Shown here one piece after another: positions 16,367 through 25,480 of a stretch of DNA of 64,000 bases. The notes beneath the pieces were generated by a model. It made no database searches. It had not been told where the DNA came from and worked only from the letters and a program-made list of their open reading frames with translations. The position numbers and the translations under genes are program-made. The stretch is taken from positions 131,057 through 195,056 of the forward strand of contig SUXJ01000005.1 of assembly GCA_015061005.1 (NCBI GenBank), read 5' to 3'. The stretch is from Bacteroidales bacterium (GTDB lineage: Bacteria > Bacteroidota > Bacteroidia > Bacteroidales > Muribaculaceae). Each line of letters begins with the position of its first letter. Position 1 is the first letter of the stretch.

Positions 16367-17884
16367 ATGAAAGTATTTACAGCTGAACAGATACGCGAAA
16401 TAGACCGTCATACTATTCAAAATGAAGGTGTTTCGGCTTTGCAACTCATAGAGCGAGTTGCAGAAGGAGTTGCAGCGGAAGTTGTTAGCAGAATGAAGGC
16501 CAACAGCCGGATAGCAGTTTTTGCGGGTTCCGGCAATAATGGCGCTGATGCTTTGGCAGCTGCGCGCATGCTCTATGAACAGGGTTATAAGCCGGAGGTT
16601 TTTCTGTTTAATATCGGGGGCGATAAGCTCAGTGCGGAGTGTGTGATATGTCGCGATCAGTTACTTGAATCCTTTCCCGATGCTGATTTTACGGAGGTTA
16701 CAAAGCAGTTTAACAGACCTCATTTGAGTCAGAATCATATAGTTGTTGACGGACTGTTCGGTATCGGTTTGCGAGAGGCTCTGACGGGCGGATTTCGTGA
16801 GTTGGTGAAGTTTATCGTTGACAGCGGCGCAACGGTTGTCAGCATAGATGTGCCGTCGGGATTGTTTGCGGATTGGAATCCGAATAGTGTTGACCGGAAC
16901 ATAATGCATGCCACCGTGACTCTATCGGCGCAGTTTCCTCATTTGGCTTTTTTCATGGAGGAAAATGCTCCTTTGGTAGGTGAGTGGAAAACGATAGATA
17001 TAGGTCTGAGTCAGACGGAGATACGCAAGACTGCAGCACCTTTTTATTTGGTGGAGCGTTCAGACGTGAAGAAGTTGCTCAATGCGCGGAGCAGTTTTTG
17101 TTCAAAACGGGATTTCGGTTCCGCCATGCTTGTTGCCGGTAGTTATGGCATGATGGGAGCTGCAATATTGAGTGCACGCGGAGCTTTGAGAGCCGGAGTT
17201 GGCAAGGTTACGGTTTATTCACCGCGCTGCGGTTATGATGCAGTGCAGACGGCAGTACCGGAAGCCATGTTTGCTGCATCTAATTCAGATATAAACTTGG
17301 CTGATATCAGAGTTAATTATCCGTATGATGCCATAGGTATAGGTCCCGGAATAGGCACTTCGGAATCTACGTTGAATGCTTTGGAGCGTTTTTTGATGAA
17401 CTATGACAAGCCATTGGTGATCGATGCAGATGCTTTGAATTGCTTGTCGATGCGTCAGTCTTTGTTGCATCAGGTTCCGGTGTTGTCGATTTTGACTCCT
17501 CATGCCGGTGAGTTCGACAGAATTTTCGGTCAGCATGCAACTGCTGAGGCCCGATTGGTAAAGGCGATAGAAATGGCTCGATATCATAACGTTCTGATTG
17601 TTCTCAAGGGCAAATATACCACTATTGTTCGTCCTGACGGCAGGCTTTATTTCAATTCGAGCGGTTGTCCGGGGATGGCAACTCCGGGTTCGGGCGATGT
17701 ATTGACGGGAATTATTACCGGATTGTTGGCACAAGGTTACAGACCGGAGGTGGCTGCATTGGCCGGAGTTTATATTCACGGAGTTGCCGGAGAGATGGCT
17801 CAAGATTCGGAGGGAACATACGGCGTGACAGCCGGAGATATAGCCGCTAATGTAGGTCGGGCCATAAAATCAATTGCATTTTAA
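16367..17884 (+). CDS. nnr: Bifunctional NAD(P)H-hydrate epimerase / ADP-dependent dehydratase
   Basis: 505 aa from the ATG at 16367. The N-terminal half is the YjeF_N epimerase (FAGSGNNGADALAAARML near residue 50; VVDGLFGIGL; VSIDVPSGL). The C-terminal half is the ribokinase-like dehydratase (FGSAMLVAGSYGMMGAA; IGIGPGIGTSES; VIDADAL; GCPGMATPGSGDVLTGI). Together they repair damaged, hydrated NADH and NADPH. A -7 box TATCTTTG at 16355-16362 lies 4 bases before the ATG, which implies a very short or absent leader and rules out upstream starts. The DUF4831 gene begins 29 bases downstream. Confidence 0.95.
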   Translation: MKVFTAEQIREIDRHTIQNEGVSALQLIERVAEGVAAEVVSRMKANSRIAVFAGSGNNGADALAAARMLYEQGYKPEVFLFNIGGDKLSAECVICRDQLLESFPDADFTEVTKQFNRPHLSQNHIVVDGLFGIGLREALTGGFRELVKFIVDSGATVVSIDVPSGLFADWNPNSVDRNIMHATVTLSAQFPHLAFFMEENAPLVGEWKTIDIGLSQTEIRKTAAPFYLVERSDVKKLLNARSSFCSKRDFGSAMLVAGSYGMMGAAILSARGALRAGVGKVTVYSPRCGYDAVQTAVPEAMFAASNSDINLADIRVNYPYDAIGIGPGIGTSESTLNALERFLMNYDKPLVIDADALNCLSMRQSLLHQVPVLSILTPHAGEFDRIFGQHATAEARLVKAIEMARYHNVLIVLKGKYTTIVRPDGRLYFNSSGCPGMATPGSGDVLTGIITGLLAQGYRPEVAALAGVYIHGVAGEMAQDSEGTYGVTAGDIAANVGRAIKSIAF

Positions 17885-17913
17885 GAAAAATGATAGTTCG
17901 AAAGTATTTCAAT

Positions 17914-19008
17914 ATGAAGACTACTCTTTTGTCGGGTTTGCTTCTTTTATTGGCACCCGTTGTTTCGGCTCAGTCAGTAACAAAACTTGCGGCAACAAAG
18001 GCAAATGATTACGGATTGGTTTATTCCTTGCCTCGTACTGTTACCGAGGTTACGTTGCTTGCGGAGTGCCGAATAGAAGAGCCGGGCGAATTTTACAATT
18101 ATGCCGAGCGTTATTTGGGGTCTGCAGCAGCTGATAAGGCGGTAGAGAAATCGTCGATCCGTTGGCAGCTCACCGGTGCAGAAATCTGCGTGTTGGCAGA
18201 TGTTCCCACCGGTTCGGAAACATATTTGATGCAGTTTAAGAGCGGCAATCCGGTTTATATCACTGTTAATGAACAGGGCACTCCGTTGACAATAAATGCC
18301 GAGTTCGAAGATGAAATAGAGGTGGAGGAATCAAGTCTGATAGGTAAGGATTTGACTCGCTCACCGCTTGACGGAAAGTCGGCACGTTATGCTGTTACGG
18401 AGGAGATGTTGTCGGGCAGTTCGATAGCCAAGCGTGCGCAGCTTGCCGCGGATCAGATTATGCATTTGCGTCAGAGTCGTCAGGATTATTTGACCGGACA
18501 GGCTGATAATATGCCTGACGGTAAGGCTCTTGAGATGATTTTAGCCAATATAAATGCACAGGAAGAGGCTCTGACGGCAATGTTTTTAGGCACAGTGCAG
18601 ACCAAGTCGGAAGTTATCAAGGTTGGATATATTCCGTCGGGTCAGTCGGAGAATGACGTGGTAATATCGCGTCTGAATGTTGTTAAGGGATTTGTAGCAG
18701 TCGATGATTTGAGTGGCGCGCCCATTTATTTGCAGTATCAAGTTAAAAGTCGCGGCGAATTGCCCAAGACTGAGAAGGGTGAGGATAAGAAATTTCCTAA
18801 GGGCGGAGTGCCTTATTGCATACCCGGCAGTGCGGAGATTTCGATTGAGTATGACAACGCCGTGAAGGCCGAGAGAGAGTTTGAGGTGTCGCAGTTGGGC
18901 GTTGTTTTCGGTCTTGAGTCGCAGTTCTTCACCAATAAGAAGGAGCAGGGTTACGTTATCTTTAATCCGCTGACCGGAGGTATCCGAGAGATGGGTACAA
19001 AAGAATAA
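17914..19008 (+). CDS. DUF4831 secreted protein
   Basis: 364 aa from the ATG at 17914; the frame is open from 17890 but the later start gives a clean signal peptide (MKTTLLSGLLLLLAPVVSAQ). The rest matches the DUF4831 family as I know it: GLVYSLPRTVTEVTLLAE early, a Lys/Glu-rich middle, and GVPYCIPGSAEISIEYD late. No lipobox is present, so it is periplasmic or secreted. Function is unknown. It follows nnr closely and converges on radC, with 11 bases between the two stop codons. Confidence 0.75.
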   Translation: MKTTLLSGLLLLLAPVVSAQSVTKLAATKANDYGLVYSLPRTVTEVTLLAECRIEEPGEFYNYAERYLGSAAADKAVEKSSIRWQLTGAEICVLADVPTGSETYLMQFKSGNPVYITVNEQGTPLTINAEFEDEIEVEESSLIGKDLTRSPLDGKSARYAVTEEMLSGSSIAKRAQLAADQIMHLRQSRQDYLTGQADNMPDGKALEMILANINAQEEALTAMFLGTVQTKSEVIKVGYIPSGQSENDVVISRLNVVKGFVAVDDLSGAPIYLQYQVKSRGELPKTEKGEDKKFPKGGVPYCIPGSAEISIEYDNAVKAEREFEVSQLGVVFGLESQFFTNKKEQGYVIFNPLTGGIREMGTKE

Positions 19009-19019
19009 TTGCCTCGAAA

Positions 19020-19697
19020 TCAGAGATTTGAGTTGTCGGCATAGGAATAGTAGCCGGTGGGAGATATAATCAGGTGGTCAATCAATCGAATGTCGAGGGT
19101 TTGGCACGCGGATTTTATTCTCTGAGTTAGAGTATTGTCGGCCGCTGAAGGTTTGAGGTTACCGGATGGATGGTTGTGGACCACTGCGATAGCCGTGGCA
19201 TGAGCGTCGAGAGCTTTTTTCATGAGCATTCGCATATCGACCAATGTGGCATCAAGTCCGCCGGTAGATATTAGTTCGCGACATTCAACTCCGAGTTGCC
19301 GGTTTAGCATTATTGCCCAAAATTGTTCGTGGTCAAGGTCTTGCACTTTGTCGCGTATGTATTCGTATATGTCGCGGCTTGAGCTCAGAGTTTGTTTTTT
19401 TACAGCCATGGCCCCTCGGCATCGTGAGCCGAGTTCGAGAGCTGCTATTACGGTTATTGCTTTAGCGGGTCCGATGCCGGGAACGAGTTGCGCTAGTTCG
19501 CGAGGGGTAGCTCTTGCCAGCCGCGCCAAATCGTTGCCAAACTTAGCGAGAATATCGCGGCTGACTTCAATCACGTTTTTACCTGTTACTCCCGTTCGGA
19601 GCAAGATGGCGAGCAGTTCAGCATCGGAAAGTACACCGATGCCTTGATTCAGAACTTTTTCGCGCGGTTTATCGTCGTCGGCAAGGTTGCGTATCAT
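19020..19697 (-). CDS. radC: RadC-family JAMM-domain protein
   Basis: 225 aa. N-terminal helix-hairpin-helix region (ELAQLVPGIGPAKAITVIAA near residue 68) and a C-terminal JAB/MPN domain with the full metal motif HNHPSGNLKPSAAD near residue 173. Family members are named for DNA repair, but that role is not well established. It is the last gene of a minus-strand run that begins at recA; the glycosyltransferase stop is 11 bases upstream. Confidence 0.92.
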   Translation of the reverse strand: MIRNLADDDKPREKVLNQGIGVLSDAELLAILLRTGVTGKNVIEVSRDILAKFGNDLARLARATPRELAQLVPGIGPAKAITVIAALELGSRCRGAMAVKKQTLSSSRDIYEYIRDKVQDLDHEQFWAIMLNRQLGVECRELISTGGLDATLVDMRMLMKKALDAHATAIAVVHNHPSGNLKPSAADNTLTQRIKSACQTLDIRLIDHLIISPTGYYSYADNSNL

Positions 19698-19708
19698 AGT
19701 CGATGTGG

Positions 19709-20683
19709 TTATTCATTTTTTCCGGCACGTATGCGGCGTTCTGCTTCTGGGTTTCGACCCGTAAAGCAGGCTTTTAGGAATCCGGCCCCGTAACCATAGA
19801 GTTGAATCAGCGATGCCGGGACAGCGAGGAGTGCAACTTTTAGGGATTTTGTAGAGCATAGAGCCGCAAAGAACAGTGCAACCAGGTAGATTGCCAACGG
19901 AGCTATGAACCAAGGCGAAAGTACGACTCCAAGGGCGAGAAGAACGACGGAGCCTATGAGGAAGAGTGCCGGGAGAGTGTGGACAAGTTTCATCGAGCCC
20001 GGGTAGAGCCGGCGGAGTGTTATTCTACTCATTCCGAACACGTAAACTTGACGCAGAAATTTGCGGAAACTTATGCGGCGTTTGTGGAATACTTCGCAAG
20101 AGCGGAGCAGAGTTAAAGAGAATCCGGCATTGCGAATGCGCATTGACATGTCAATGTCTTCGGAGAACATTTCGCGGAATCCCCCTACCCTTTCATAGAC
20201 TTCACGCGAAAATCCCATGTTGAAAGTTCTGGGTTTGAATTTTTCGAGTTGTAGTTTTCCTCCACGAATACCTCCGGTGGTCAGAAATGATGTCATTGCG
20301 AAGTTTATGGCCTTTTGGAGTGGAGAAAATGATGAATGGGCAGCGTCGGGTCCTCCATAGCAGTCAATAGGAGCGTTTTTAAGCTCATTTTCGAGGATTT
20401 CGAAGTATGAGGGAGGAATTATGCAGTCGGAGTCAAAAAAGACGAAATAAGAGCCCTGAGCGCGTTCCATTCCGTAGTTACGCGCCGGGGAGCGTCCTTC
20501 GTTTTCTTTAAAGTAGTATTTAACGAAGTCGGCGTAAGGAGCACACTCGTTGATGCACGGGTCTGTTGAGCCATCATCGACAACGATTACTTCGAAGTTT
20601 CTGACGGTTTGGTCCGCGAGGCTTTTGAGCAGGGCTGCAACCTCGTCACGACGATTATAGACCGGGATTATTACGCTGAACAT
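19709..20683 (-). CDS. Glycosyltransferase family 2, membrane-anchored
   Basis: 324 aa. GT-A fold with VIIPVYNRRDEVAALLKSL at the start, VVDDGSTD for nucleotide-sugar binding, and FFDSDCIIPP as the DxD-type metal site near residue 97. A later SEDIDMSMRI segment is the usual ED motif. Two or three hydrophobic segments near residues 235-300 anchor it in the inner membrane. Substrate cannot be told. It lies between nspC (12 bases upstream) and radC in one operon. Confidence 0.87.
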   Translation of the reverse strand: MFSVIIPVYNRRDEVAALLKSLADQTVRNFEVIVVDDGSTDPCINECAPYADFVKYYFKENEGRSPARNYGMERAQGSYFVFFDSDCIIPPSYFEILENELKNAPIDCYGGPDAAHSSFSPLQKAINFAMTSFLTTGGIRGGKLQLEKFKPRTFNMGFSREVYERVGGFREMFSEDIDMSMRIRNAGFSLTLLRSCEVFHKRRISFRKFLRQVYVFGMSRITLRRLYPGSMKLVHTLPALFLIGSVVLLALGVVLSPWFIAPLAIYLVALFFAALCSTKSLKVALLAVPASLIQLYGYGAGFLKACFTGRNPEAERRIRAGKNE

Positions 20684-20695
20684 TTTAGTGGAGGG

Positions 20696-21826
20696 TTATG
20701 ACATGCGAGATTTATAGTCGGCGTAGGTGAAGGTTCGGAGTGTTTCGCAGCTGCCGTCGGAGTGGCAGAGGACTATTGCGGGGTGACTGATGCCGTTGAA
20801 CATGTTGGTCTTTACAGTGGTGTAGTGGTTCATGTCTTCCAAGGTGAGTCGTTGGCCCGGTCGCAGGGGTTCGGTGAATTGCCAATCGCCTATGAAGTCA
20901 CCGCTGAGGCAAGAGTTTCCGCCGAGTCTGTAGGAATAAGGAGCATCGGGGGTAGATTCGGATATGAGGGGTTGATAAGGCATTTCAAGGGTGTCGGGCA
21001 TGTGGCAGGCGAAGCTGACGTCGAGAATAGCGGTTTTGATACCTTGATTTTCGACTATATCGACCACTTCGGTTATCAGGTCGCCGGTGCGCCATGTCCA
21101 AGCCGATCCGGGTTCGAGAATTACGTTTAGATTCGGGTAACGCTGCTTGAAGTCTCGAAGGATGGAGATGAGCAATTCGATGTTGTAGCCCGAGCGCGTC
21201 ATAAGGTGTCCGCCACCCATGTTCACCCATTTAAGTGAGGGGAGGAATCTGCCGAATTGCTCTTCGAAGGCGCGAAGCACTTTTTCGAGGTCTTCGGCAC
21301 TGCTTTCACACAGGGCATGGAAATGGAATCCTTCGATTCCTTCGGGGAGCGATTCAGGCATATCATCGGCCGAGACGCCGAATCGCGAGCCGGGAAGAGC
21401 CGGATTGTAGATGTCGGTTTCAATAACCGAGCATCGCGGATTTACGCGGAGTCCGGCAGAGACTTCCCCACCCTTCTGTTTCACTTTCGGGAGAAATCGT
21501 TCGGCTTGGCTCAAGGAGTTGAAGGTTATGTGGGAAGAGCCGTCAAGGTATTCATCGATAGTTTGTTCTGTATAGGCCGGGCAGTAAGAATGCACCTTGT
21601 TGCAGAGTTCTTCGCGAGCGAGTCGGAGTTCGTTGAGCGAGCTTGCCGTTGCGCTGACTCCATATTCGCGAAAAATGGGAAACGTGCGCCATAGTGCGTT
21701 GGCTTTGAACGCCATAATTATGTCAACGTCGGCAGATTTTGCCACACTCTTGATCAGTTCGATGTTTGAGCGCAGTTTTTGTTCGTAGACTATGTAGAAG
21801 GGAGTTTTGATATTGTCGGCGGTCAT
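20696..21826 (-). CDS. nspC: Carboxynorspermidine decarboxylase
   Basis: 376 aa. A PLP-dependent alanine-racemase-fold enzyme that makes spermidine or norspermidine from the carboxy forms in the alternative polyamine pathway. The PLP lysine lies in IIMAFKANALW near residue 42. Other markers are FHALCESSAEDLEKVL, WVNMGGGHLMTR (glycine loop), LEPGSAW, and GGNSCLSGDFIGDW near the C-terminus. The partner carboxynorspermidine dehydrogenase is not in the window. Its start overlaps the cobB stop by 4 bases (ATGA). Confidence 0.93.
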   Translation of the reverse strand: MTADNIKTPFYIVYEQKLRSNIELIKSVAKSADVDIIMAFKANALWRTFPIFREYGVSATASSLNELRLAREELCNKVHSYCPAYTEQTIDEYLDGSSHITFNSLSQAERFLPKVKQKGGEVSAGLRVNPRCSVIETDIYNPALPGSRFGVSADDMPESLPEGIEGFHFHALCESSAEDLEKVLRAFEEQFGRFLPSLKWVNMGGGHLMTRSGYNIELLISILRDFKQRYPNLNVILEPGSAWTWRTGDLITEVVDIVENQGIKTAILDVSFACHMPDTLEMPYQPLISESTPDAPYSYRLGGNSCLSGDFIGDWQFTEPLRPGQRLTLEDMNHYTTVKTNMFNGISHPAIVLCHSDGSCETLRTFTYADYKSRMS

Positions 21827-22512
21827 TTCAGGAGAATATTAGTTAGGGTTTTCATTCCCATGGTAGCTGGTTCTGCAATAATTTTGATGTTGGTATTTAC
21901 CGATGCAGGGTTTGGGTCGATGTAATAGATGGGTGTTCCCGGTCGGGCATAGTGCATTAGCCCTGCAGCGGGATATACAGCCAGAGAGGTGCCGATGATG
22001 ACGAGGATGTCGGCATGAGCCACGACTTCGGCGGCCGGTTCAATCATTGGAACGGCTTCTTCGAAGAAAACGATGTGGGGTCTGACGGGGTGTCCTTCGA
22101 TGCGAGTTTCGGGAGACGTTTCGAGGTTGCTTTCCGATAGTTCGAAGATTTTAGATTCATCAGCGAGTGAGCGCACTTTCATCAGTTCGCCGTGGAGGTG
22201 AATTATGTGTTCGGCCGGAGTGCCTGCCATTTCGTGTAGGTTATCAACGTTTTGTGTTACCACCATGACGTTGAAATGTTTTTCTAATTCAGCAATGGCG
22301 CGATGAGCGTCGTTGGGAGAGACTTGGAGTAGTTGCTTTCGGCGTTCGTTATAGAACTTATGGATCAGGGCCGGGTTACGGGCAAATCCGGTAGCCGAAC
22401 AAACGTCCATTACGGGATATTGCTCCCAAAGCCCATCGGCATCTCTGAATGTGCGGATGCCGCTTTCGGCACTTACGCCGGCGCCGGTAAGAAATACAAG
22501 ATTCTGCTTCAT
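21823..22512 (-). CDS. cobB: SIR2-family NAD-dependent deacylase lacking the zinc cysteines
   Basis: 229 aa from the ATG at 22512. NAD-binding signatures are present: FLTGAGVSAESGIRTFR, VTQNVDNLHE, IHLHGELMKVRS with the catalytic histidine, and IIGTSLAVYPAAGL. The two CxxC pairs that normally bind structural zinc after the catalytic histidine are missing; that stretch reads SLADESKIFELSESNLE. I recall such zinc-less sirtuins in other Bacteroidetes. An upstream ATG at 22521 lies inside a -7 box, so the shorter form is favoured, and the mRNA may be leaderless. Its stop overlaps the nspC start. Confidence 0.88.
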   Translation of the reverse strand: MKQNLVFLTGAGVSAESGIRTFRDADGLWEQYPVMDVCSATGFARNPALIHKFYNERRKQLLQVSPNDAHRAIAELEKHFNVMVVTQNVDNLHEMAGTPAEHIIHLHGELMKVRSLADESKIFELSESNLETSPETRIEGHPVRPHIVFFEEAVPMIEPAAEVVAHADILVIIGTSLAVYPAAGLMHYARPGTPIYYIDPNPASVNTNIKIIAEPATMGMKTLTNILLK

Positions 22513-22518
22513 AGACTC

Positions 22519-22526
22519 CAAAGTTA
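22519..22526 (-). promoter_or_regulatory. -7 box of an internal promoter for cobB
   Basis: TAACTTTG on the minus strand, a few bases before the cobB ATG. It matches TAnnTTTG and gives cobB-nspC-GT2-radC a promoter independent of prfA. I see no good TTTG at -33. Confidence 0.5.
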
Positions 22527-22566
22527 CGAAAAAAAGTGGAGAGTTGAAAAATGTGGGGAGTGGAGG

Positions 22567-23070
22567 TCAGTCGGATTCGTGGAGGAGGCGGTCAGGGGGG
22601 ATAGCGGCAGGTGTCCGGGGGTTGAATTTGGCGCCGAGCGAGATGTGGAAGCCTGCGGCGATGAGTTGGGCAGCGAGTTGGGGTTTGCCGCGAAATCCGT
22701 GTATTATCCAAGGTTGAGAGGGGTTGATTTCGCGGCGCAGGGCTATGATTTCGTTCCATGCTCCGACAATGTGGAGCAGTAAAGGCTTCCCTACCCTTTC
22801 GGCAAGAAGGGCATGGCGTCGTGTGAGTGCTATTTGAGTCGGCAGGTCCCCCACCCCCTTGAGTTTGTCGATGCCGCACTCTCCGATGATTACGATTTGA
22901 GGGTTTTCGGCGAGCGAACTCACCCAATCAAAATCGGGGTCAGGCCACCACGGATGCCAACCGACGCTATACAGGGCATCGGGACGCATCTGCATGTCGG
23001 GCAGTAGGTTTATTACGGCATCGGAAGCGTCGGGATTGTGGGTGTGTATGTCTGCAACGAGGGGAATCAC
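22567..23070 (-). CDS. TatD-family hydrolase, short C-terminus
   Basis: 167 aa. The metal-dependent hydrolase fold is recognisable: DIHTHNPD at the start, SVGWHPWW, IVIIGECGIDKLKG, LLLHIVGAW and WIIHGFRGKPQLA. The protein stops directly after HESD, which corresponds to the ETD/ESD metal motif near the end of TatD proteins. Family members usually continue another 30-50 residues, so the tail is absent. TatD proteins act as 3'-5' exonucleases. Its start overlaps the prfA stop by 4 bases. It may be functional or a slightly truncated copy. Confidence 0.8.
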   Translation of the reverse strand: MIPLVADIHTHNPDASDAVINLLPDMQMRPDALYSVGWHPWWPDPDFDWVSSLAENPQIVIIGECGIDKLKGVGDLPTQIALTRRHALLAERVGKPLLLHIVGAWNEIIALRREINPSQPWIIHGFRGKPQLAAQLIAAGFHISLGAKFNPRTPAAIPPDRLLHESD

Positions 23071-24167
23071 TCGGCTGCGGCAAGTTTAGCGGCGTTTTCA
23101 GCGATGGTGAGTTTGTCGATGACTTCTTGAATGTCTCCGCCGAGAAACGCCGGGAGATTGTAGATTGTGAGGTTTATTCGGTGGTCAGTGATGCGCCCTT
23201 GCGGGAAGTTGTATGTGCGGATTTTAGCAGAGCGGTCGCCGGTGCTGACGAGTGATTTACGTCGTGAGGCAATGTCGTCAACGTATTTCTGGTGTTCGCG
23301 GTCGTAGATGAAGGTGCGCAGTCGGCTCAGTGCGCGTTCTTTGTTTTTGGGTTGGTCGCGCGTTTCGGTGCATTCAATGAGAATTTCTTCAACGGTTCCG
23401 GTGATCGGGTTTTTCCAATTGTAGCGCAGTCGGACGCCGGATTCAACTTTGTTGACGTTTTGTCCCCCTGCCCCACCGGAGCGGAAAGTGTCCCATTTGA
23501 TTTCTCCTTCGTTGATTTCCACGTCGAATTCTTCGGCTTCGGGGAGCACTGCGACAGTGGCGGCAGAGGTGTGGACTCTACCTTGGGTTTCGGTGGCAGG
23601 CACGCGCTGTACGCGATGTACGCCTGATTCATATTTCAGCGTGCCATATACGTCGGTACCGCTCACGGCAAACACAATTTCTTTGAAACCGCCGGCAGTG
23701 CCTTCGCTTACGGAGGTAACGGCGAGGTCCCAGCCTTTGGTTTCGCAGTATTTTGCATACATTTTGAATAAGTCGCCTGCAAATAGAGCGGCTTCGTCCC
23801 CGCCGGTGCCACCGCGGATTTCCACGATGGCATTTTTAGAGTCTTCCGGGTCGGCGGGGATAAGCATTATTTTGATTTCCTCTTCGAGGGTGGGTATTGC
23901 TGAAGTTGCTTCATCGATTTGCTCACGCGCCAGAGCGCGAATGTCTTCATCGCGTTCCGTTTCAAGCAGAACTTTAGCTTCCGCAAGGTTACCGAGCAGG
24001 GTGCGATAGCGTCGCATGGCTTGAGTGAGCTTTTCAAGGTCTTTATATTCCTTGGTAAGCGCAACGTATCGCTTCATGTCGGCTATTACAGCGGGGTCGG
24101 TGATGAGGGTTGAAACTTCTTCGAAGCGTTCATCCACGCCATCGAGTCTTTTAAGGAGATCGTTCAT
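23067..24167 (-). CDS. prfA: Peptide chain release factor 1
   Basis: 366 aa, normal length. RF1 recognises UAA and UAG stop codons. It has the N-terminal helical domain, the catalytic GGAGGQNVNK motif near residue 233, and the YNFPQGRITDHR segment near residue 322. The anticodon-like tripeptide region lies near residues 185-195 (VHRVQRVPATETQG). It starts 20 bases after the recA stop, and the TatD gene overlaps its stop. The recA-prfA-tatD spacing suggests co-transcription from the recA promoter. Confidence 0.96.
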   Translation of the reverse strand: MNDLLKRLDGVDERFEEVSTLITDPAVIADMKRYVALTKEYKDLEKLTQAMRRYRTLLGNLAEAKVLLETERDEDIRALAREQIDEATSAIPTLEEEIKIMLIPADPEDSKNAIVEIRGGTGGDEAALFAGDLFKMYAKYCETKGWDLAVTSVSEGTAGGFKEIVFAVSGTDVYGTLKYESGVHRVQRVPATETQGRVHTSAATVAVLPEAEEFDVEINEGEIKWDTFRSGGAGGQNVNKVESGVRLRYNWKNPITGTVEEILIECTETRDQPKNKERALSRLRTFIYDREHQKYVDDIASRRKSLVSTGDRSAKIRTYNFPQGRITDHRINLTIYNLPAFLGGDIQEVIDKLTIAENAAKLAAAE

Positions 24168-24187
24168 TTGGGTGGGCGGGTCAGTTG

Positions 24188-25336
24188 TTATGCGTCTTCT
24201 TCGATAGAGAATTCTTCGTCGGAATCGGCATTGTTTTCCGGTTCGCCGGGTTCATCGGCAGAAATCGGGCGTTTGAATTTGATGGTGCGAGTGGCGCGTT
24301 TTTTGTCGGGATTTTCGCGGAGCGCTTCGAGGATTTTTTCTTCGAGTTCGTCGGCGAGTTCGGGGTTGTCGGCAATTACGCGTTTGGCAGCATCTCGGCC
24401 TTGTGCGAGTTTGGATCCGTCATAGCTGAACCATGAGCCTGATTTGAGTATGATGTCGAAGTCGCAAGCCAAGTCGAGGATTTCGCCTGAGCGCGAGATT
24501 CCTTCGCCGAACATGATGTCGAATTCAGCGCGTTTGAACGGGGGCGCAACTTTGTTTTTCACCACTTTTACAACTGCTACGCGTCCGATAGGTTCGTCGC
24601 CGTTTTTGATAGTGGTAGAGGGGCGTATTTCGAGGCGTACGCTGGAGTAGAATTTCAGCGCATTGCCACCGGTGGTTGTTTCAGCCGGGCCGAACATTTG
24701 ACCGATTTTGGCACGCAGCTGGTTGATGAATATGCAGCAGGTTTTTGTTCTCGAAATCGTTCCGGTAAGTTTTCTGAGTGCTTGGCTCATGAGTCGCGCT
24801 TGTAGGCCGACGTTTCGGTCGCCCATTTCGCCGTCGATTTCGCTTTTCGGCGTCAGAGCGGCCACAGAGTCAATTACGAGTACGTCGATAGCTGCGGAGC
24901 GGATGAGTTGCTCAGCGATTTCAAGGGCTTGTTCGCCGTTGTCGGGCTGAGAGATGTAGAGCGAGTCGATGTCTACTCCGAGGTTTCGAGCATAGTAAGG
25001 GTCAAAAGCGTGCTCGGCGTCAATGATTGCAGCGATGCCTCCGGCTTTTTGGGCTTGGGCAATAGCGTGAATTGCAAGGGTTGTCTTGCCGGACGATTCC
25101 GGGCCGTAGATTTCGATCACGCGGCCTCTGGGATATCCGCCTACTCCGAGGGCTTGGTTAAGCGCAATGGAGCCTGTGGGAATCACGTCAACTTTCTCAA
25201 CCACTTCGTCGCCCATCTTCATGATGGCACCGCGGCCGTAGCTTTTTTCAATCTTGCCCATAGCTTGTTTGAGGGCTTCGAGTTTGGCTGCTTTGGGATC
25301 GGCAGCGGCACCGGCGGGGGTGATTTTTTTTGCCAT
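24188..25336 (-). CDS. recA: Recombinase A
   Basis: 382 aa. RecA forms filaments on single-stranded DNA for strand exchange and SOS induction. Walker [12 protein letters not shown] near residue 74, the [20 protein letters not shown] segment (Walker B and loop L1 start), and loop L2 in [20 protein letters not shown] are all present. A Lys/Arg-rich then acidic C-terminal tail (about residues 340-382) is longer than in E. coli. A -7 box lies about 73 bases before the ATG. No LexA-type palindrome was recognised upstream. Confidence 0.97.
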   Translation of the reverse strand: MAKKITPAGAAADPKAAKLEALKQAMGKIEKSYGRGAIMKMGDEVVEKVDVIPTGSIALNQALGVGGYPRGRVIEIYGPESSGKTTLAIHAIAQAQKAGGIAAIIDAEHAFDPYYARNLGVDIDSLYISQPDNGEQALEIAEQLIRSAAIDVLVIDSVAALTPKSEIDGEMGDRNVGLQARLMSQALRKLTGTISRTKTCCIFINQLRAKIGQMFGPAETTTGGNALKFYSSVRLEIRPSTTIKNGDEPIGRVAVVKVVKNKVAPPFKRAEFDIMFGEGISRSGEILDLACDFDIILKSGSWFSYDGSKLAQGRDAAKRVIADNPELADELEEKILEALRENPDKKRATRTIKFKRPISADEPGEPENNADSDEEFSIEEDA

Positions 25337-25408
25337 AGTAGTTTAAAATTTAAGTATGTTTATAAGGGTTTGTATCAGTCAGGATGCATTGAGCGTCCTA
25401 TGGTGACG

Positions 25409-25416
25409 CAAAGTTA
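25409..25416 (-). promoter_or_regulatory. -7 box upstream of recA
   Basis: TAACTTTG on the minus strand (TAnnTTTG), about 73 bases upstream of the recA ATG. A TTTG lies further upstream but with only 14 bases of spacing. Confidence 0.45.
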
Positions 25417-25480
25417 CGAAATAGTGAGGGCAAATACAATGCCCGTACGAGTTAAAAGACTTTAATCTACAGCTAAAGGG

